Positions 36,126 through 45,122 of a DNA stretch of 52,568 nucleotides are shown here, piece after piece. Origin of the DNA: an uncultured SAR116 cluster alpha proteobacterium. Lineage in GTDB: Bacteria > Pseudomonadota > Alphaproteobacteria > Puniceispirillales > Puniceispirillaceae. Under the pieces are notes generated by a model, which worked only from the letters and a program-made list of their open reading frames with translations, ran no database searches and was not told the origin of the DNA. The DNA lies in contig CABYPW010000015.1 of assembly GCA_902520885.1 (NCBI GenBank), forward strand, positions 1 through 52,568, in the 5' to 3' direction. The number at the start of each line of letters is the position of its first letter. Within the stretch, counting starts at the first letter, position 1. The translations under genes were made by a program, and so were the position numbers.

Positions 36126-37363
36126 AAACATCTTTCCATAAATGGCAAAAAATTAAGAAACATTCCGGGCTCGACTCTAGAATTTTCAATTGGAATCTCT
36201 ACTAGACCATCTGCGCCAGTGAGAGAAGAAATAACACCAGCGCCTTTTCTACCATACAAATCTATACATGTTTTACCATCTTTGTCTTGCACAAGCCTCG
36301 CTCTTAAATACTCTGCCCTATTTTCTGATTTAGTATGACGAAATAGAGCTGGAAGGGCAATACGGAGTGGGTTACTGACAGACCCGCATTGCAAGTAATC
36401 CAATAAAGGAGCTACAATTAAACGATAACATACAAAGGTAGCTACAGGATTTCCTGGTAGACAGATCACTAGCTGATGATTTCTTTTTCCGACAGCCATT
36501 GGTCTACCTGGCTTCATCGCAATTCGCCAAAACACTACCTCAAAGCCTAAAGAAGCAAGGACTTCCTGTGTATGGTCCTCTATACCCTGTGATGCACCGC
36601 CTGTGGAAATAACTATATTATTTTCACTAAGCGCTTTCTCATATCCCTCCTGCAGTGAAGTTTTATCATCTATAATTATTCCGTAATCAGAACAAAAATG
36701 ATTATCTTTGGTAATCATTGCTTTTAGCATTGGCCTATTGGTATCATAAAGTTGTCCAGGCCTTAAGAATGCTTTGGTATTAGACGCATCCATTACCTCA
36801 TCGCCGGTAGATAAAACTCCTATCGATAATTGTGAGTAACAGAATATTTTTGATCTCCCAATCGCTGATAACTGACCAATATCTGCTGCCGAAATTCTTT
36901 GACCATCTTTTATTATCACCTCTCCTTTTCTAAGGTTTTCGCCAGCCATGCGGATATTTAAACCTTTTTTGGGAGCAAAAGGTATTCTAACCCTTTTTTT
37001 TTCTTCTAAAATGCAGTTTTCTTGCATCACGATACAATTCAGTTCTTCTGGTACTATTGCGCCAGTAAAGATAGCAACTGCTTGTCCGGGCAATAGATTT
37101 CCCGAATAAGGATGCCCCGCTCTAATTTCTGCAACTATGTCATATACATGATTAGGATGAGAAGTGGACCATTCATAGTGGAATGCAAACCCATCTACAG
37201 CTGCATTATTACTTGTAGGAAGCGAAAGGGGGCTATAAATGTGTTCAGCGCAAATTCTGCCATTTGCGGAGCATAGGCTAATTTCCTCACGCCTTCCCAA
37301 AGGGGTTATGGATTTTTGCAATAAGCTCGTGACTTCGGATATTGACTTTGCGTTTTCTACCAT
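36122..37363 (-). CDS. moeA: Molybdopterin molybdenumtransferase
   Basis: Inserts molybdate into adenylylated molybdopterin. The 413 residues show the multi-domain MoeA pattern: an N-terminal RICAEHIYSPLSLPTSNNAAVDGFAF, FTGAIVPEELNCIVMQE, the catalytic-domain GVLSTGDEV, YDTNRPMLKAMI and the late KPGRPMAVGKRN then LPGNPVATFVCY. It is the central gene of moaA-mobB-moeA-moaD-moaE. Confidence 0.95.
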   Translation of the reverse strand: MVENAKSISEVTSLLQKSITPLGRREEISLCSANGRICAEHIYSPLSLPTSNNAAVDGFAFHYEWSTSHPNHVYDIVAEIRAGHPYSGNLLPGQAVAIFTGAIVPEELNCIVMQENCILEEKKRVRIPFAPKKGLNIRMAGENLRKGEVIIKDGQRISAADIGQLSAIGRSKIFCYSQLSIGVLSTGDEVMDASNTKAFLRPGQLYDTNRPMLKAMITKDNHFCSDYGIIIDDKTSLQEGYEKALSENNIVISTGGASQGIEDHTQEVLASLGFEVVFWRIAMKPGRPMAVGKRNHQLVICLPGNPVATFVCYRLIVAPLLDYLQCGSVSNPLRIALPALFRHTKSENRAEYLRARLVQDKDGKTCIDLYGRKGAGVISSLTGADGLVEIPIENSRVEPGMFLNFLPFMERCL

Positions 37364-37380
37364 TACTAATCTATAAAATC

Positions 37381-37935
37381 CTAAAATTTAATGCCCACAG
37401 TAGAAATAATGAAATCAGCGATTTTCTGTATTTCATTCAGGTGAAATCGTGGTATGGGAAGGTCAAGTATATCATCATTAGTTACCATGGCTAATATCGT
37501 TTCATCCTGCAAATATAATAGAGGAGATTGGTTTGACTTTTGCCAAATCTCTAATTTAGGAATGAACTCTTTTTTAAATCCTTCCACAAGAACAAGTCTT
37601 GCAGGCTCAAGGCGACTCAGTAGTGATTTTAAGCTTGGCTCCTCCTCACTACGATTTTCAGTAAAAAGAGCTGAGCGTGTAACTGAAGATACTAGTACTT
37701 GACGAGACCCAGCCACGCGAAGACGATAGCTATCTTTTCCTTCATGATCTGCTTCAAAATTATGATGGGCATGTTTCACAACAGCTATTTCAATATTTTT
37801 TTGATAAAAATAATCAATTAATTTTTCTGCTAGAGTTGTTTTTCCAGAACCTGAGTAACCAGCGAATCCAAAAATAGCCCCATGTCCAGTCGTTCTAGAA
37901 AGAGACAGCATATCATCTAGAACAGCGCTATTCAT
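37381..37935 (-). CDS. mobB: Molybdopterin-guanine dinucleotide biosynthesis protein MobB
   Basis: P-loop protein with Walker A GYSGSGKTTLAEKLI (about 25-39) and the typical HAHHNFEADHEGKDSYRLRVAGS segment. LVLVEGFKKEFIPKLEIWQ matches the family's VEGFK motif. MobB binds GTP and is thought to assist MobA in making MGD. The gene follows moaA by 5 bases. No canonical stand-alone mobA is in this operon. Confidence 0.92.
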   Translation of the reverse strand: MNSAVLDDMLSLSRTTGHGAIFGFAGYSGSGKTTLAEKLIDYFYQKNIEIAVVKHAHHNFEADHEGKDSYRLRVAGSRQVLVSSVTRSALFTENRSEEEPSLKSLLSRLEPARLVLVEGFKKEFIPKLEIWQKSNQSPLLYLQDETILAMVTNDDILDLPIPRFHLNEIQKIADFIISTVGIKF

Positions 37936-37940
37936 AAAAT

Positions 37941-38945
37941 TTATCCTCCAGTGACACTCATATGTCTTGAAACGGCCTTATTTGATAATCCTCTCTCTAT
38001 CATAAAATCATGTCCAAGAGGTTTACGACCTATTGCCTCTAAAATGGCAGACTTTAATCTGTCTTTGCCACCAGAACGTAAAGCAACAGCAAGATTGGTA
38101 TTATCATCTTGTCCAAGACATAAATATAATTTACCGGTGCAAGTCATTCTAACCCGGTTGCAGCTTTCACAAAAGTTGTGTGTTAATGGTGTTATAAGTC
38201 CAAGTCGGTTTCCTATATTTGCTACATCAAAATATCTTGCTGGACCTGGAGATTGGTGAGTGCTCTGAATTAAGCTAAATTGCTGCGATAGCTTTTGGTA
38301 TATCTCACTAACTGAAATATACTGTTCTAATCTATTTTCACTGCCAATATCACCCATAGGCATAACTTCGATTATGGTCATATCAAAATTTTGTTCTCCT
38401 GCCCAATTCAGCATTGAGGAGAGCTCATCATCATTAATACCCTTTAATGCAACCGTATTTAGCTTAATTTTTAATCCAGCCTTTTTTGCAGCATCTAATC
38501 CATTTAAAACAACATCAAGTTTTCCCCATCTGGTAATTCGTTCAAATTTTTCTGGGTCTAATGTATCAATTGATACATTAATACGCCTTACACCTGCTTC
38601 AAATAATAGGTCTGAAAATTTATGTAACTGGCTTCCATTTGTGGTGATGGTTATTTCTTCTAGTTTTCCTTTTTTTACATGTGTACCCAAGTGTTTTATC
38701 AAGTGCATAATATTTCTTCTTACAAGTGGCTCCCCTCCTGTAAGGCGAATCTTTTTTGTGCCGAGTTCAATAAAGCTATCACAAACAATTGCTATTTCTT
38801 CCAATGTCAAAAGATCTTTTTTTGGTAAAAAAGTCATTTGCTCCGACATGCAATAAACACATCTAAAATCACATCTATCTGTTACCGATATTCTCACGTA
38901 ATCTACAATACGACCAAATGGATCTATAAGCTGATTTTGTTGCAT
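37941..38945 (-). CDS. moaA: GTP 3',8-cyclase MoaA (radical SAM)
   Basis: First step of molybdenum cofactor synthesis. The radical-SAM cluster is CDFRCVYCM (C25, C29, C32) and the second [4Fe-4S] cluster is in CESCNRVRMTCTGKLYLC. RLTGGEPLVRRNI and the C-terminal Gly-Gly (SVTGG) are intact. Its partner moaC is not in the window. It leads the minus-strand operon, 133 bases downstream of the CitE-like gene. Confidence 0.96.
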   Translation of the reverse strand: MQQNQLIDPFGRIVDYVRISVTDRCDFRCVYCMSEQMTFLPKKDLLTLEEIAIVCDSFIELGTKKIRLTGGEPLVRRNIMHLIKHLGTHVKKGKLEEITITTNGSQLHKFSDLLFEAGVRRINVSIDTLDPEKFERITRWGKLDVVLNGLDAAKKAGLKIKLNTVALKGINDDELSSMLNWAGEQNFDMTIIEVMPMGDIGSENRLEQYISVSEIYQKLSQQFSLIQSTHQSPGPARYFDVANIGNRLGLITPLTHNFCESCNRVRMTCTGKLYLCLGQDDNTNLAVALRSGGKDRLKSAILEAIGRKPLGHDFMIERGLSNKAVSRHMSVTGG

Positions 38946-39078
38946 ATGATTATTCCATTAAAATACGAATTTTTACTTGTTAAATTTTTTACCACTTTAA
39001 AGAAGCCCATTTTTTTAAATGATTTAGTTTTTTTTAAGGTTTTCAGTCATGGTTATTGTTACCCTTAAGAGTAGTTTT

Positions 39079-39915
39079 TTAAATAAACGTATCAACCACC
39101 TTTGCTTTGGACAGCCTTTCATAATTTTCTATAAGTTGCTTAGCTTTTTTTAAAATAGGTTTATCAATCATTTTTCCTTCGTGCTGCAACACCGCCTGTT
39201 CAGTGCTTGCCTCAACTATTTTCTTAGCGTTGTCATATTCTTCTTTACTAGGCAAAAATACAGACTGGGCTGTTTTGACCTGGCTTGGGTGAATAAGCAT
39301 TTTTCCTCCAAATCCACGTTTTTTTGCATCATTGCAATCCGATCTCAGCTGATCAGTATCTGATATATCTGCTGTAACACAATCAAGTGGAGCTGCTTTG
39401 CCGTGCAATTTACTTTGCAATACAAGTTCAGCTCTATATGGAGCTAATACTGAGAGGTCAGCCTCACAACCCAAATCATTTGAAAAATCAAAATGACCAA
39501 ATGCACACCCCATTACATTTTTATGTTGCATTAATTCACTTATTGCTGCTAACCCTCTCACTGTTTCAATTAGGCATAAAATATGCCTAATTGTTTTATG
39601 GAGCGATAACCATTGAGTTATTGCACTTGGGTCTTCCGATTTGGAAAGCATAATTCCCACCTCACCACATTGTTCTATGCAATCAAGGTCATCCTTTACA
39701 TGAGGACTATCTAAATCGTTAACACGCACAAAAATATTTGTGTTCTTTCTGCTAAATTTAACCAAATTATTCCTTGCTGCGTCTTTTTGAGTTTCAGATA
39801 CTGAATCTTCCAAATCAATGATTATTGTATCTGCACCAGATTGAAGAGCCTGCTCAAATCTGTCAAACCGGATACCAGGCACAAATAAAGGTGTTATTGG
39901 CATAAAATTTTTCAA
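39079..39915 (-). CDS. CitE-like CoA-ester lyase (HpcH/HpaI family)
   Basis: A 278-residue lyase of the malyl-CoA/citramalyl-CoA/CitE group. It has LFVPGIRFDRFEQALQSGAD, the IIIDLEDSV Mg-ligand strand, FVRVND, LIETVRG and the family motif FGHFDFSNDLG. Members cleave malyl-, citramalyl- or methylmalyl-CoA. The start overlaps the MaoC-type hydratase by 4 bases, and hydratase-lyase pairs of this type act on mesaconyl- or itaconyl-CoA. Exact substrate unresolved. Confidence 0.85.
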   Translation of the reverse strand: MKNFMPITPLFVPGIRFDRFEQALQSGADTIIIDLEDSVSETQKDAARNNLVKFSRKNTNIFVRVNDLDSPHVKDDLDCIEQCGEVGIMLSKSEDPSAITQWLSLHKTIRHILCLIETVRGLAAISELMQHKNVMGCAFGHFDFSNDLGCEADLSVLAPYRAELVLQSKLHGKAAPLDCVTADISDTDQLRSDCNDAKKRGFGGKMLIHPSQVKTAQSVFLPSKEEYDNAKKIVEASTEQAVLQHEGKMIDKPILKKAKQLIENYERLSKAKVVDTFI

Positions 39916-40766
39916 AAAAACACCTCCCCCTTCATAATAATTCTTTTGTTCTCATCACAACAATATACTTTTAGGGTTTGCATCTCATCACCTTCCTCAA
40001 CCCAAAGATGAGCTGCCTCACCAGATATCAGCGGAGACAGATTTTTATATGCAAATCTTTTTGGTACTCTATCTAAATGAATAGCAGCCAAATTCAAAAG
40101 CCAAGTAGCTTGCAGGGGTCCATGCACAACCAACCCTTGCTGTCCCTCTACCTTTATAGCATGATCTTTGTCATAGTGAATACGATGCCCATTAAATGTT
40201 AATGCAGAATAACGAAATAACAAAACAGGATCAGTATCATATATTGCCTTTTTCATAGCAGAATTAGGTAATTTTACTTGCTCAGTTTTTTTTAAGGTGG
40301 TTTCTTTTTGTGGAAAAACATTTTTATTATTTTCTTTAAATACAAGATGCTGTTTCTCACTTAGCATTTTTTTATCTTGAACAAAAAAGTTATGGGTTAC
40401 AGTCAAAAAAAAGAGTTGGCCAGACGAACCAGTTTTATGCTGAATATCAGTTACTACGGAAGTCTTTTTAACATTATCATTAACCTGAAATAGTTCGGAG
40501 ATTTCCAGCTCTCCTCCTGCCCACATCCTTCGAGGATAGGGGATTGGTGGCAATAAAGACCCCAATTTGACATGACCATCAATCCCAAGATTTTGGGCAG
40601 TTTGCAATTCAGGTCCAAGACACCAATGAATACCTAAAGGCGTCTGATTGTCACGAAAGAGCTGTCCCTCTAACATAATATTAAATTGTGAAATCAGTCT
40701 ATTAGCGACCTCGTCGTTACAGGTTCTTGTTTGTGCCGTCCAGGTGTTAAATGTAATTGGTGTCAT
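39912..40766 (-). CDS. MaoC-family double hot-dog hydratase (mesaconyl/itaconyl-CoA type)
   Basis: A 284-residue hot-dog protein. The N-terminal half is a FAS1-like dehydratase domain (LGIHWCLGPELQ, LPPIPYPRRMWAGGELE). The C-terminal half carries the MaoC hydratase segment FRYSALTFNGHRIHYDKDHA with VVHGPLQATWLL. This layout is that of mesaconyl-C4-CoA and itaconyl-CoA hydratases. It lies between a GST and the CitE-like lyase, with 12 bases and a 4-base overlap respectively, so all three are probably one operon. Confidence 0.82.
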   Translation of the reverse strand: MTPITFNTWTAQTRTCNDEVANRLISQFNIMLEGQLFRDNQTPLGIHWCLGPELQTAQNLGIDGHVKLGSLLPPIPYPRRMWAGGELEISELFQVNDNVKKTSVVTDIQHKTGSSGQLFFLTVTHNFFVQDKKMLSEKQHLVFKENNKNVFPQKETTLKKTEQVKLPNSAMKKAIYDTDPVLLFRYSALTFNGHRIHYDKDHAIKVEGQQGLVVHGPLQATWLLNLAAIHLDRVPKRFAYKNLSPLISGEAAHLWVEEGDEMQTLKVYCCDENKRIIMKGEVFF

Positions 40767-40778
40767 TTTATTGTTCTT

Positions 40779-41393
40779 CTAATCCGAATCTGGCGCCGTA
40801 ATTTCAAAACCAGGCAATCTAGTTGCTACCTCGTTATACCAATTTAAGAGCTTTGGCCTTTTGTTCGACCAGTTATAAACATCTCTGAACGACATATATC
40901 CAAGACAGGCAGTTAGTGTTATTGCACTACCAGGGAAAGGCAGATTAGATAACCAACTGGAAATTTGTTCTTCTAAGTAATCACATCCTTTCTCTATTTT
41001 TTGTAGCTGATGAGACCGCCACAATTCTGGAATTGGTTGGTCTCCTGAAAATCTATCTGCATATACCCAAAGAATTGCAGAATCAATCAAACCCTCTGCT
41101 AAGGCTGCTTGTGTCAGCGCTAAATCTCTTAAATCACCTTTTTCTGGAAACAGAAAATTATCTGATTGCCGTTCAAGGAAATCCATAATCACTCTGCTAT
41201 CATATATAGAGCTTCCATCTTGTTTTACTAATACAGGAATTCTGCCAGTGGGGTTTTGCTCCCGCAGTGAATCGCTAGGGTCACTTGTGTCAGCGACTTC
41301 TAGCGTAATGTAATCACGCAAACCCAAATGATGAGCAGCAAGCAAGATTTTGCGCACATAAGGCGAGGCTTTACTATATCTTAATACATACAT
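40779..41393 (-). CDS. Glutathione S-transferase family protein
   Basis: A 204-residue GST. The thioredoxin-like N-domain (MYVLRYSKASPYVRKILLAAHHLG then NPTGRIPVLVKQDGSSIYDSRVI) has the glutathione-site TGRIPVL and the S-R pair. The helical C-domain includes FRDVYNWSNKRPKLLNWYNEV. Class and substrate are unknown. It leads the GST-MaoC-CitE operon, so it may process a reactive or glutathionylated acid feeding that pathway. Confidence 0.85.
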   Translation of the reverse strand: MYVLRYSKASPYVRKILLAAHHLGLRDYITLEVADTSDPSDSLREQNPTGRIPVLVKQDGSSIYDSRVIMDFLERQSDNFLFPEKGDLRDLALTQAALAEGLIDSAILWVYADRFSGDQPIPELWRSHQLQKIEKGCDYLEEQISSWLSNLPFPGSAITLTACLGYMSFRDVYNWSNKRPKLLNWYNEVATRLPGFEITAPDSD

Positions 41394-41634
41394 TTTTTCT
41401 GCTATAATTAGTGCTAAAGCGCATGTTTTTTATACAAACAAAGTAATAGTGTTAGACTAACAAATTTGAGTTTGCAGTCTAGCAATACTTATTAAAAAAG
41501 TAATTTTTTTAGGCAAAATCAAAGAATAATATAAAGCATAAAAATAAGAAAAATTTAATGACCAAAGCGCTATACAACTTTTACAATAACGCTTATGTTT
41601 TGAGAGTCTTAAGCCTATCAAGAATGAGAGTAAT

Positions 41635-42672
41635 ATGGATAAATCACCTAATATTTGTTTTGTGAGTATAGGTGCCAACGGAAGTGCAATTGCAGCTGAT
41701 ATGATTGCAGCGGGTATTGAAATGAGTTGCTTTGACCCTTGGCCTTCACATGTTGAGGCTATTCAAAAAGAGGGCCTTTTGATAAAATTTCCAGATGAGC
41801 ATAAAATTCAATCAATCCCAATATATCATTTGTGCCAATTGGCAGAGAGTTCACATCCATTTGATATTATTTTTATGGCTTCAAAATCATATGATACAAA
41901 ATGGATTGTAGAACTCATAAAACCGCATCTAGCGGCAGATGGAATTTTAGTATCTCTTCAAAACGGTATGACAACAAACGATATAGCGCAAATTATAACT
42001 GAAGAGAGAGTTTTGAGTTGTGTCGTAGAGTTATCATGTGAACTATTTATACCAGGCCACATTCAACGAAATACGCCTAAAAACAAAACCTGGTTTGCGA
42101 TAGAAAATAAAAATACACAGTACCTAGATACGATTTTTAGAATGCTACGGAACGCGGGTACAGTTGTGCAGGTTGACGATATTCAGTCAGCAAAATGGAT
42201 GAAATTACTTGTCAATTCTATGAGTCTTGGACCATTTGCTATCTTAGGTAGGCCTGTGCAAGAGGGGCTAAGAACAAAAGGCATGAGAGACCTTATTTTA
42301 AAAATTGGAGAAGAAACACAGAGGATAGGAGACCTTCTTGGCTTTTCACCTTTTCCAATTATGGGACTAAGTGAGCAAGAGATAAACACAACTAACGACT
42401 TACCTGCTTTACTTATTGATACTCTAGCAGGTCATGTTGGACCTGCTGCACAGGATTGCATTCTACAAGATTTTATTAGAGGCAGACGAACAGAAATAGA
42501 GACAATAAACGGTTTTATTGTTGAAAAGGCAAAAGAAGCTGGAATTGAAGCGCCGTATAATGAGGCCATTATTGAAATAGGAAAGAAGATAAAAGAAAAA
42601 GAGTTATCGTTGGACATCAATAATGTACAACATCTTGCGTCTTTGATAAATAAATCATCACTTATACCATAA
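41635..42672 (+). CDS. Ketopantoate reductase family protein (PanE/ApbA-like)
   Basis: A 345-residue NADP-binding dehydrogenase. The N-terminal fold starts ICFVSIGANGSAIAADMIAAG, a variant of GxGxxG. The catalytic Lys region AKWMKLLVNSMSL and the late DFIRGRRTEIETINGFIVEKA helix match PanE. It is longer than true PanE (about 300), and alphaproteobacteria carry several paralogues for other 2-oxo or opine-type acids, so pantothenate synthesis is not assured. It is divergent from the GST operon. Confidence 0.8.
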   Translation: MDKSPNICFVSIGANGSAIAADMIAAGIEMSCFDPWPSHVEAIQKEGLLIKFPDEHKIQSIPIYHLCQLAESSHPFDIIFMASKSYDTKWIVELIKPHLAADGILVSLQNGMTTNDIAQIITEERVLSCVVELSCELFIPGHIQRNTPKNKTWFAIENKNTQYLDTIFRMLRNAGTVVQVDDIQSAKWMKLLVNSMSLGPFAILGRPVQEGLRTKGMRDLILKIGEETQRIGDLLGFSPFPIMGLSEQEINTTNDLPALLIDTLAGHVGPAAQDCILQDFIRGRRTEIETINGFIVEKAKEAGIEAPYNEAIIEIGKKIKEKELSLDINNVQHLASLINKSSLIP

Positions 42673-43245
42673 CCGCTCTAATTTCTGCTTCACTATTTGA
42701 TCGTTTTCTCCCCAGGCTATTGTGCCTTGAAATTTTCCTGAATCAGATAGCATAAATACAGTTGCAGTATGGTCTATAGTATAACCACTTGAAGTTGAGA
42801 TCTTTTTCCGATAAATACCCCATGATTTTGCCAGAGATAAGATTGCATCTGTATTGCCGGTGATACCAATTATTCTGTTACCAAAATAAGGAAGGTAATC
42901 CGCTAGTTGCTGAGGTGTATCACGCTCAGGATCTAGAGTTACAAAATAGATTGGAATCTCAAATCCAAGTTCCTCAATCAATCTATTCAAATCAACTAGT
43001 GTAGTCGGGCAAATTTCTGGACAATAAGTAAACCCAAAAAAAAGCAATGATGGCGAGCCTAAAAATGCTTTTTCTGTTATCACTCGCCCATTATGATCTA
43101 TTAACGAAAAAGGTGCTCCAAGAGAAAAATCTGATTCTGTAAAATGCCTTCGTGCAAGCCAATCACTTGTCGCAAAAATAAAAATAGATAGCAGTAAAAC
43201 AGTAAAAAAAAGTAGTCTTTTTCTGGACCAAAAAAAATCTACCAT
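42658..43245 (-). CDS. SCO1/SenC family copper chaperone
   Basis: A membrane-anchored thioredoxin-fold protein that helps assemble the CuA site of cytochrome c oxidase. One N-terminal helix (about 11-27) precedes the copper-binding FGFTYCPEICPTT (C75, C79) and the distal His in IDHTATVFML (H159). Length of 195 residues is standard. No oxidase genes are adjacent. Its 3' end overlaps the PanE-like gene by 15 bases in a convergent layout. Confidence 0.92.
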   Translation of the reverse strand: MVDFFWSRKRLLFFTVLLLSIFIFATSDWLARRHFTESDFSLGAPFSLIDHNGRVITEKAFLGSPSLLFFGFTYCPEICPTTLVDLNRLIEELGFEIPIYFVTLDPERDTPQQLADYLPYFGNRIIGITGNTDAILSLAKSWGIYRKKISTSSGYTIDHTATVFMLSDSGKFQGTIAWGENDQIVKQKLERLWYK

Positions 43246-43451
43246 GATATCTCAATTCCTAAATCAATCTGGAAACCTTATCAAACTGTTGCTCTGTCTG
43301 ACATACGGCAAATAAACTGGTGCTAATAATTAGATTAAAAATAAAAAAATTTCCATAGCTAACATTATGATTTGACTATAAACTATTTTCCAATGATTCA
43401 GACTATAGTCTAGCCTCAAACAAAAAGTAAGAGAATAGCAGGGAGCAAATA

Positions 43452-44333
43452 ATGACAAACTCGTATACAAATGTAAGGCCTGAAATTTACCAGTTTAATC
43501 TCGGTAAATTCAGAATTACTAATATTCTGGATGGATATTTTCATCGTGAAGATATGCACCCTTTCACTGCAACAAATGCTAGTGCTCCTGAAATAGAAAA
43601 AATTGCAAAGCAACATTTTCTGCCCTTTCCAAAATTAGAGCATAATTTTGCACCAACTCTTATTGAGACCTCAGACGCACTGATAGCATTTGACCCTGGT
43701 TTCGGCAAAAGAGCCCCCGGGCCAAGTGCTGGGTGGTATAATAGACTTTTAGAAAAAACAGGATATAGCCCAGAACAGGTAACACATGTGGTAATTTCTC
43801 ATGGACATCCAGACCATATTGCTAATCTGACAACGGACGGTACACCAACTTTTAAAAATGCCGAAATCATCATTAGCCGAACTGAATTTGAGTTTTGGTC
43901 AGGAGACTCCCCAATACCAGACTTCAGAGGACCAACAAGGAAAATGTTTCAAGAGGTGGTTGTTCCTCTTGCAGATAGATGCACATTTGTCGAACCTGAT
44001 GCCTTATTGGTAAATGGGATAACCGCATTAAATGCGTTTGGGCACTCCGCAGGTCACATGGCATTTCACGTTGAGAGTGAGGGTGCTGAGCTTATGTTAT
44101 TATCAGATACAATTGCACATTTTGCTGTATCTCTTGCTAATCTGGAATGGCAGTTCTCAATGGATGATAACCCAGAAATGGCCATTACAACTCGTAAACG
44201 GCTCGTAGAAATGGCGGCGTCAAAAAACGCCCCAGTAATAGGATTTCATATGCCTTTCCCATCCGTTGGTTACATAGAAAAAACGAGTAGTGGGTTTAAA
44301 TGGTTACCCGCGACTTATCAAATGAATATATAA
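43452..44333 (+). CDS. MBL-fold metallo-hydrolase
   Basis: A 293-residue metallo-beta-lactamase fold protein. The first metal motif is SHGHPDHIAN (H117, H119, D121, H122); the second site lies in FGHSAGHMAFHVES and the bridging Asp in LMLLSDTIAHF. This is the broad quorum-lactonase-like or glyoxalase-II-like group, and the substrate cannot be named. GGGAG stands 7 bases before the ATG. It converges on the FliL-like gene with only 3 bases between stops. Confidence 0.88.
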   Translation: MTNSYTNVRPEIYQFNLGKFRITNILDGYFHREDMHPFTATNASAPEIEKIAKQHFLPFPKLEHNFAPTLIETSDALIAFDPGFGKRAPGPSAGWYNRLLEKTGYSPEQVTHVVISHGHPDHIANLTTDGTPTFKNAEIIISRTEFEFWSGDSPIPDFRGPTRKMFQEVVVPLADRCTFVEPDALLVNGITALNAFGHSAGHMAFHVESEGAELMLLSDTIAHFAVSLANLEWQFSMDDNPEMAITTRKRLVEMAASKNAPVIGFHMPFPSVGYIEKTSSGFKWLPATYQMNI

Positions 44334-44336
44334 GGA

Positions 44337-44972
44337 TCATAGCCTGCCATCATTCATAGCTAATTGAACGAAGTATACATGATCTACAAAATAACGAGCT
44401 TCTTGTTTTTTCAATACATCGTTTATCACATCTTTGATTTTGTTTGACGTACGTTCAATATTTTTTGAACCTATATAGTCACTTTTGGTTGTGTCTGCCA
44501 TAAAATTCAGAACGGCTGACATCATCATCGGATCAAAAGCAGTCATTTGCATCTGGTAATTTTCACCCACAGTGCCTGCCAGATAACTGGACACGGCTAA
44601 GTTAGCACGTACAATTGTGTCAGACTGACCTTTCACATTCGTAACAAAGGTTCGAACAATTTCATAGTAATAATGTTTGTCCCAAATTATTAAACCGTCT
44701 TCGGTAACAACATAACCTTGCTCTTGTGTCTCATTATCAGTCTCATTATCTCCTAAATCTATTTCAATACCCAATGAGGCGAGATCAATGCCACCTAGCT
44801 TTGCTTTATGGGACAAAGAATTAATTATTTCATCTGTAGATGGTTGTTCAGGAGTGAATAATGCATGAGATAAAATAAAAATTAATAAAACTGTCATCAT
44901 AGGTATTGCCATGAGCGAGGCAATTACTAATTTACTATTCCCAATTAATTTTCCAAAAAAAAATTTTAACAT
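44337..44972 (-). CDS. FliL-like membrane protein
   Basis: A 211-residue protein with one N-terminal membrane helix (about 16-36), an acidic linker and a C-terminal domain ending NKIKDVINDVLKKQEARYF then VDHVYFVQLAMN. This tail resembles FliL, whose domain resembles stomatin/SPFH proteins and binds the flagellar stator. No flagellar gene is in the window, so it may be a stray FliL paralogue or an unrelated membrane protein of the same shape. Confidence 0.45.
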   Translation of the reverse strand: MLKFFFGKLIGNSKLVIASLMAIPMMTVLLIFILSHALFTPEQPSTDEIINSLSHKAKLGGIDLASLGIEIDLGDNETDNETQEQGYVVTEDGLIIWDKHYYYEIVRTFVTNVKGQSDTIVRANLAVSSYLAGTVGENYQMQMTAFDPMMMSAVLNFMADTTKSDYIGSKNIERTSNKIKDVINDVLKKQEARYFVDHVYFVQLAMNDGRL

Positions 44973-45122
44973 TGTTTTCCCAGACTATTCATAACGCCTG
45001 ACTGAATTTTTCATAAAAACTCAAATTAATTCAAAAATCATGCCATTTTTTTTAAAATTAGTAAGGGAAAAACTTTAGTTTTGTAAAATCTTAGAAACAA
45101 AACTTATTAGATAATTATAGGA

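Noticed and set aside
38374-38856. 160-codon plus-strand frame opposite moaA
   Set aside because: Antisense to the conserved radical-SAM core; Ser/Phe-rich product without recognisable motifs.
38946-39078. Molybdenum cofactor riboswitch before moaA
   Set aside because: The 133-base spacer is AT-rich with no long stems of the kind the Moco RNA needs.
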